Positions 21,346-27,380 of a DNA stretch of 27,380 nucleotides are shown here, piece after piece. Under the pieces are notes generated by a model. It was not told where the DNA came from and did no database searches. It saw only the letters and a program-made list of their open reading frames with translations. The stretch comes from Reclinomonas americana ATCC 50394 (taxonomy: Eukaryota > Jakobida > Jakobea > Jakobida). The translations under genes and the position numbers were made by a program. The stretch covers positions 1 to 27,380 of the forward strand of contig AFZH01019576.1 of the NCBI GenBank assembly GCA_048213135.1, read 5' to 3'. Every line of letters begins with the position of its first letter. The stretch's first letter is position 1.

Positions 21346-24300
21346 TCAATCGGAACCCTCGGCTGCCACCTGGGCAAAGCTCAGCGGATGTACCAGTGGT
21401 GGCCGCAGGTGGGCGACCAGATGCGCGCCGAGTTGCACCAGAACCTCCACAGTGCCGGGGGCAAGCTGCGAAACCAGGCACTTGAGTGGAACATGTGCAA
21501 GACAAAAGCCGTCTGTGTGCGCGTCCTTGCACGTACCTCGGGTGCGGTGCGACGCAGCTCGTCGCAGGCCGCCAGCATGGCATCCTGGAGCCGGAACGCC
21601 GGCAGCACCCCGGTTTCCAGCAGTGCCGTCCAGAAATCGGCAAAACCGACGGTCAGTGGCGGCGACAAGTGCCGCATGGTGCGCTCGCCCAGCAGTGCAC
21701 GCCACACAAGGTGCATGCGAGTGCGCAGCAGCTGTTGCGCTGCTCCAAAGAGTATCGACAGCGATTTGCTGTCCATGCTTTTGCCCTCCTGCCGCTCGCG
21801 CACCAAAAACGACGGAAACACGCACGTCCACACCGCCGTCACCACCTGATGCGCGATCTCATCCAGGTCGGCCATGGGCAAGTGAAGGTCGTGCATCATC
21901 GATGCAATGGCCGCAAACTTGTCGACGAGCACCTCCGCCGACTGGCGGCGACGCAGAGCGGCCACTTGCACGGCCAATTCATGTCGCACGCCGAGACGTG
22001 AGGTGGCCGAGGGCCACTCCAATGTCACCTCCTTGACCGGTGGCACAGCTGGCAGAGGGTCTTCGACAGCCGCAGCCAGCTCCTCGGCATCCGCGGCACG
22101 CAGCTTGGCCGCAGTTGTGAGCGACCGACGGAACTGTGTACAGTTAGCACTGCTGCAGAGCACAAGAGGTCACCCACAACATCTCCTCACCTTCGTCCAA
22201 TGGTGCGAGAGTGACGAGCGAAGCAGCAACTGAATGTCGGCTTCCAGACTTCCCGTGATGTACTGTTCACACGACTGTGTCGTCAACTTCACGGCCAGGT
22301 CACGAGCGGCGGCATTGTAATCTTGCACACATGTGAGACTAAAGAAAACATCACTCGAGGACAACACTGCGTCGCACACCTGGAGGCACCAAGTTCTGCA
22401 TCAACAGTGCAATCTGCTGCCGGCACTGTGCCACTGCGCACTCCGTGACCGGGCCCAGCGCCAATGCAGTGGCATGTCGCACCATGTCGCCCATCATGTC
22501 ACCGGCACCTGCCGACTGCGCGACGTCACACACCAAGGATCAGAATCATGGAGGCTCCTCGCTTGTCGCACCCACACACACACACACACACACTCACAGT
22601 CGCTGCAACACAATCGGATGCAGCCGCAGCCGGCTGCACGAGGAACAAGCGACATGTGGCCTGCACGTGCGACATTTGAGCGCGGTGACTCGGGAAGAAA
22701 CAACCTACGCGACTGCGGCGTGCCACTGACCTCGACCGCGGGCGGCAGCAGCTGTGCGCAGCTGTGCCGTCGGGCATTGTCTGCCACTCGACGCACAAGA
22801 AAATTGGCCAGCTGCTTCAGTTGTGGATTGGCGTCGAAAAATGCGTCGTGCAGCTGCGGGCCAGCAGCGTCGTCGGCACTGCTCGCCCCCACGACCACAG
22901 GCTGCCACAACGAAAAAATGAAAATGAGAGGCACGAACCAAGCAAAGGGCACAATTCTTTTGGTGTGTGCATACCTTGACCAGCACGGGAACGACCTTGC
23001 GGATGCTTGGCGAACCCATCGTGCCCGGCGACTGGCACTTGACGCCACCAAGCCGCGCACTGTCGTACGCCGAACTGAACACCTGCCGGACAGCATCACA
23101 GTCGTCCGACATGGTCACTAGCGTGTCGCCTCCGTCGAGGAGGCCGAGCGATGCAGCTGCATCGGCATCCTGCATGCGTGGTGTGTGTGTGTGTGTGAGT
23201 GTGTGCATGGTGAGAGCCGACAACGCCACCACCTCGCACTGAGCTCCTCACGAACCGTTCGCCACACAGCCATGGACTCCACGGCAGCTGCGCTTGCTTC
23301 ACTGGCAACTGTGGCCAGCAGATCCGGCACCAAGCTCCACTCCAGAGCCTCTTCCACCACCGCACGCAGACCGCTGCTCAAGATTCGTGCGTCAAGTGGC
23401 GCATCCTCGCGCTGCACGAGTTCGGCGCACTGCTTGCGAATGTGCAGCAGCAGGATCCACGCTTGTCGAATCGGTTCGAGTCTGTGGTGCGCAGTCAGTC
23501 GCAAGAGAGAGACGTAGAGGGAAAGAGAGGAGACGATGGGAAGGAGAGAGGGGAAACGAAGAAAGGCGAAGAGAAGGAGAGAGGCGAAGAGAAGGAGAGA
23601 GAGGAGACGAAGAGAAGGAAAGAGAGAGGAGACTAAGAGATGAGAGAGAGGGAGACGAAGATAAGGAGAGAGGGAGACGAAGAGAGGAGAGAAAGACGAA
23701 GAGAGGGAGAGAGGAAGACGAAGAATGTTGACAGCGGGAGTGACAGTAGCGAGAGAGAAAGCACATCAACGAGAAAAGGAGAAAGCGAGAGGATGAATGT
23801 TGACAATGGGAGCGACAGAAGCGAGAGAGAGAAAGCACATTAAAGACAAGGGAGAAAGCGAGACGAAGAATGTTGACAGCGGGAGTGACAGAAGCGAGAG
23901 AGAAAGCACATCAACGAGAAAAAGAGAAAGCACATCAACGAAAAAAGGAGAAAGCGAGGGGATGAATGTTGACAATGGGAGAGACGGAGCGAGAGAGAGA
24001 GAGAGAGTGAAAGTACACGAAGAGAAAGAGAGAAAGCGAGACGAAGCATCTTGACAACGAGAACTGGCGAAACCGAGAAAGGGGGAGAGTGCATGTACCA
24101 AAGAACGAGAGTGCAGAAAGCATGAGGACATGGATGCGCAACTCCAAGGCCGTAGCCGATCGAATCGACGAGCGGAAGAGTGGCATCATCCAGGTGACAT
24201 GCGCCGGCAGTTGATGCAGTGCGGCGGCTCGACGGAGAATCGAGACCAGAGCCAATTTGTCGGCAACGTGTCTGTCGCACACAGCATTCAGTTACGTCAA

Positions 24301-26591
24301 CGCACTCAGTTCTGCAGTGTATGTGCACTCACACACCTCAGCAGCACTTCGTTGGTGGTCGACAGCTGAATGTCCACCTCCTCACCGCAGTACGGCGAAA
24401 ACACGAAGCGACCGAGAAACTGGAGGCACAAAAGCATGCACATGAGAATGGTTCTGCCACAAGTGTCATGAAAAATCACGACACACCTGCGCCAGTATAC
24501 TGGCACGCATGACTGAATCCAACACAGGAATCGACACATCCATCATGGCGTTGACCAGCTCACCCAGTGCCTGAAGCACAGCCTCGATGATCTGGAGATC
24601 ACAGAAATCGTGAGCGACAGCAGCGATCGACGATGCACAGCACCACCACCACGACATGACCTCGCCCGTCAGCAACGGATTGTTGGCCACCTCCACAAAC
24701 TTGCTAAAGAAGGACTCGGGACCGGTGACAATGGCAGGCAGTCCGCCATCGGCCAATGCCGACCGCGGAATCATAGTCCCGCCCACCGTCGACGACGCGC
24801 TGACACGGTGACCACACGGCTGCGCGCAACCATGTCACTGAAGAGAATGCCGTCACACATACGATGATAAGGTGGAACGTACCAGCGGCTGGTCGGAAGC
24901 CAGGGCGGCCAGACCACGCACTCGCCGATTCAGCTCGCGCAACTTGACACCCTGGTGCCAGTCCACGGACTGGAGCTTGGCGACAAACACACGCGCGAAT
25001 GGTGCACACAAATCTGGTCTGAGCAGCGCAACCACGCGTTCCATCTGCATTGCACGATCAGCGCAGGCGCAAGCACAATGGAGCATCGCCAGTACGCAAC
25101 ATCAGTCTGCAAATCACGAACGGCACGCTTGGCAGCCTTGGATAATAGCTGAAAGAAGGCGTCGTTCAGCTTCTCCGCGCCAGCAACTCGCTCCGGCAAC
25201 AGCAATAGCGGCGAAGAGGCCGACGACGCTGACGAGGATGGTGACGGCACCGTGGAAGCGGACGACGACGACGGCCCATGAGGCATGCGGAGAGCCGACG
25301 ATCCGAACACGGCCGCCGACGATCCGTTGCTGCGCAGTGCCGATACACGCGATCGCACCCGGCTGGCACTCTCGCGCAACTGATCTGTCACATCAGGCGC
25401 CAGTGCGGTCACGCTGTGACACAGGAGTGAGAATGCATAGCGAGTGCAACAACCGACAGCGAGGCACCAACATTGTGTTTCCCGCAATGGCCTCGGTCAC
25501 AGCCGGCATGAGAGCCGACACGCACGGAACGAGGCGCCGCAGAGTGGCGGCCACAAACGCGAGAACTTCATCGGCCGACAGGAAGCAGCTGCCGATCGAG
25601 GTGCCGGAGCGCGGTGGACTGGCCCGATAACAACAGTGAGCGATGCATACTCCATTCCCCCCGCCGACAACACCACCACACACGCAACTCGGCCGCTCGC
25701 AACAGCAGCGAGCCCAACAAGTGCAGCTCCACCATCAAACTGGGAGCGTGACCGGCGACCAACACCACGGCATGCAGCGCCGCCATGCTGTTGACAAACT
25801 CGCACTGATCCTCCGGCAGCGCCGCCACACGACCAAACAACTCGAACGGGTTCACAGCCGTGCCCCGTGGCGAGCTCGGCAGAGTCGGCGTTGTCACTGA
25901 CAACGCGCATGTGAGTCTCTCCATTCCAGAAAAGATCACGTGGCGCCTCGATCCTCACCAGGCCCGCTGACAAGTCGAGGCTCCACGCGAGCCGCTTTTC
26001 GTGGCGGTCGTCGCTTCCCACTGGCATCGTCCATCGAAGATGACGCAGGGGTGGCAGCAGCAGCAGCAGCAGAGGAAGAAGAAGACGAGTGACCGCTGGG
26101 CGGCATGAGCGGTCGATCGAGAATGCTGCCGAGAGCGTCGCGTTTCGCCGAGGCCGACAGTGGTCGTCGATTCGTCGATGATGATGACGAGGAAGGAGGA
26201 TGAGGCATACCATGCATGCGTGATGGCACGGAGGAGGCAGCAGAAGAAGTCGTTGTCGAAGAAGACGATGATGATTGACTGTGCTGTTGATGTTGATGAT
26301 GATGATGATGAAGGGCTGCGTGTGGCAACGGAAGCAGTCGACGTAGAGAGGCGCGCACGGCGTTGAGGTAGTCGAGGGCGAACTGTAGGGCCAGTGCATC
26401 GCCAGCGGCCTGTGCGTTGGAAGAGGAGGTGGGAGAGTGAGTGAGTGCGTCAGGTCCTTTCTGTGTGAGTGTGTATGTCGCACCATGCGGGCGAGCTGTG
26501 TGGCGGCCTCATCGCGTATGCGGGTGCCCTGCTCGGAGCGGTCGAATAGTAGTGCGCGGGTGAAGTGCAGTGGGGTCTCAGCAGAGTGCAT
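21346..26591 (-). CDS. CDAN1: Codanin-1 homologue, about 1200 aa
   Basis: Exons on the - strand: 26591-26484, 26409-25959, 25896-25680, 25618-25472, 25413-25101, 25044-24883, 24819-24661, 24591-24487, 24419-24337, 24271 to about 24074, 23481-23256, 23169-22975, 22901-22731, 22660-22598, 22515-22380, 22321-22191, 22133-21537, 21480-21346. The total is close to the length of human codanin-1 (about 1230 aa). Blocks I match from memory of the human protein, in the same order: ALALQFALDYLNAVRASLRR near the N-terminus, LHLLGSLLLRAAEL, FLGRFVFSPYCG, AFFDANPQLKQLANFLVRRV, and NAAARDLAVKLTTQSCEQYI. Codanin-1 binds the histone chaperone ASF1 and the nuclease-like CDIN1, and controls histone supply. After the N-terminal helix comes a His/Gln/Ser-rich disordered segment with two RR motifs (NRRPLS, KRRPPRK). 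The exon 10 donor is ambiguous. Start chosen at MHSAETPLHF because upstream ATGs overlap the neighbouring gene. Confidence 0.75.
22571..22594 (-). repeat. CA microsatellite in a codanin-gene intron
   Basis: A run of about eleven CA units on the + strand (GT on the sense strand) follows directly after a GTGAGTGTGTG donor at 22597. It is intronic. Confidence 0.85.
23178..23206 (-). repeat. GT/CA microsatellite in a codanin-gene intron
   Basis: GTGTGTGTGTGTGTG on the + strand lies in the intron 23170-23255, just upstream, on the sense strand, of the ACGCATGCAG acceptor. Confidence 0.8.
23482..24073 (-). repeat. Polypurine/polypyrimidine intron with minisatellite
   Basis: This intron of about 590 nt in the codanin-like gene is nearly all purine on the + strand. 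From 23500 to 23722 it is GGAGAGGCGAAGAGAAGG-like slippage sequence. From 23723 to about 24048 it holds four tandem copies of a unit starting GAATGTTGACARYGGGAG, at 23723, 23795, 23868 and 23964. Spacings are 72, 73 and 96 nt, the last lengthened by an internal duplication. On the sense strand it is a giant CT tract. It is much longer than any other intron in the window. Open frames on the + strand across the repeats are low-complexity and have no gene support. Confidence 0.85.
26290..26320 (-). repeat. Coding ATG/GAT trinucleotide run (poly-His/Gln)
   Basis: GATGATGATGATGATGAA on the + strand encodes HHHHHQHQQH in exon 2 of the codanin-like gene, followed by Ser and Thr runs. It marks a disordered linker between the N-terminal helices and the conserved body. 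Confidence 0.75.
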
Positions 26592-26641
26592 GGTGGAAGG
26601 TGAAGAGGACAGAGGAGGACAACTAGTTCCTTTGTTCATTC
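26592..26641 (-). other. 50-bp tandem spacer between the TPR-PH gene and the codanin-like gene
   Basis: Fifty bp lie between the stop of the upstream PH gene (26642-26644) and the codanin-like ATG (26591), both on the - strand. It must hold the 3' end of one gene and the promoter of the other. In-frame ATGs here (for example 26639) could extend the codanin-like N-terminus by a Ser/Pro-rich stretch. Confidence 0.5.
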
Positions 26642-27380
26642 TCATGTTACAACGCCCATGACACCGCGAATGCTCTCGATCCACTCATGCATCTCGACCT
26701 CGTACTCCGCCACCACGTAGTACGTGCGCGAGGGAGTGACCAACTGCACTGACACATCAGCAAACACCACACCAACGTGTCTCCCACAAGCACCACTGAC
26801 CTCGAAACACCACTGCTTGTGGATGGCGGGATTGGTGCACGGGTGGACGTGTCGCAGCGAGAGCATGTTGATGGTACCGCGTGGCTTGGTGGCCTGCCGT
26901 ATCGCGCGATTCAGCACCACTAGCAATGCGATACCAGAGATAGAAAAGACGCAACGAGCTCCGTCTTGAAGTAGCACAGTGTCAGTGTGGTGGAGTCGAG
27001 CACAAACCACCGCCGCCGCCAGCTCTTCACGATGCGACCTTGCTTGACGAGCCAGCCCATTTTCAGCACCGGCACGGCGGTTCGTCGCTTGCCCCACAGC
27101 GCACTGCCGCTGCGCAGACTGGCCTTCAAGTGTGTGTCCATGCGACGCGCCGCCTCTGCCGCTGCTTGTGGCGACTCTGCCAAGTAGAAATCATGTGAGC
27201 CGACCGCAGACTCCATACACACTTACAGGGTTGCACCCAACTCTGCAGCAGGAACAGCGACTTGCGTCTCAGTTCCTCGGCGTCGGCATACTTGCCAAGC
27301 TCTCGTTGCACCGTGGCCAGCCGCGACAGAATCTCTCCGTACTCGGGATGCTCCTCGCCACCGTGGTGACTGAGCATGGC
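26642..27380 (-). CDS. TPR and PH-domain protein (5' partial)
   Basis: Four exons are visible on the - strand: from beyond 27380 to 27242, 27176-26956, 26893-26801 and 26743-26642, all phase-consistent, giving about 184 residues. The first exon carries a kinesin-light-chain-like TPR pair (HPEYGEILSRLATVQRELGK followed by YADAEELRRKSL). The rest is a complete PH domain. It has strand 1 (VLKMGWLVKQGRIVKSWRRR, then WFVLD), TLCYFKTELATKPRGTINM, KQWCFELVTPSRTYYVVAEY, and the C-terminal helix MHEWIESIRGVM with its conserved Trp. The basic beta1-beta2 loop (K..RIVKSWRRRW) is of the phosphoinositide-binding kind. The protein ends right after the PH domain. I infer a membrane-recruited scaffold. A perfect GTAAGT donor just 3' of the one used (27226) would bring in a stop, so I chose GTTGGG at 27241. 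Confidence 0.83.

Noticed and set aside
21300-21480. Codanin-like and EGF/fibre genes as one fused gene
   Set aside because: The codanin-like frame ends at a clear TGA (21346-21348) and no donor skips it in a phase that reaches the signal-peptide exon; a mid-protein signal peptide would be odd.
23723-24048. CRISPR-like array
   Set aside because: Units of about 72 nt are repeated nearly whole with no unique spacers; the setting is a eukaryotic intron.
23294-24054. Open frames on the + strand through the purine-rich repeats (Glu/Arg/Lys-rich)
   Set aside because: They are products of GA-rich simple repeats lying in an intron of the codanin-like gene, with no conserved motif and no splice or start context.

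Overview
The window is nuclear DNA from a compact, intron-rich, GC-rich eukaryote, most likely a free-living protist. Coding regions are cut by many short spliceosomal introns, mostly 53-130 nt. Donors are typically GTGCGT, GTTGCG, GTGAGT or GTACGT. Acceptors end in CAG or TAG, often with a CTAAC/CTGAC branch-like motif only 10-20 nt upstream. Gene content (cullin, mitoribosomal protein, codanin-1-like protein, EGF modules, RCC1, ankyrin, PH) fits a unikont-type protist such as an apusomonad, amoebozoan or unicellular holozoan, but the sequence alone does not settle the lineage. There are no rRNA, tRNA, CRISPR or prokaryotic operon signals.

Layout: (1) + strand, 1-7638, 5'-truncated: a giant protein with an RCC1 propeller, a low-complexity linker, a charged coiled coil, a second RCC1 propeller, another coiled coil, and probably a Ser/Pro-rich tail. 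(2) - strand, 7666-10884: a complete 16-exon cullin of 717 aa with a neddylation site. (3) - strand, 11035-11655: mitochondrial ribosomal protein mL54. (4) + strand, 11706-15535: a 13-exon, about 1004-aa ankyrin-repeat protein whose start is 50 bp from that of mL54 (divergent). (5) - strand, 15645 to about 21318: a secreted protein of about 1530 aa with EGF-like modules followed by about 1090 residues of a TDG/FADG-type repeat that resembles a beta-structured fibre; this is the most unusual item. (6) - strand, 21346-26591: an 18-exon protein of about 1200 aa that I recognise as a codanin-1 (CDAN1) homologue. One of its introns holds a polypurine minisatellite. (7) - strand, 26642 to beyond 27380: the 3' part of a TPR plus PH-domain protein.

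Spacing is extremely tight: 27, 150, 50, 109, about 27 and 50 bp between successive coding regions. Promoters and 3' ends must therefore overlap neighbouring genes. The genes do not form an obvious pathway; they are a dense set of unrelated genes for ubiquitin ligase scaffolding, mitochondrial translation, histone chaperone/chromatin work, adhesion or surface structure, and scaffolding. Exon coordinates were derived by hand from reading frame, splice phase and protein family fit. Every internal junction given keeps the frame, but none is confirmed by transcripts.
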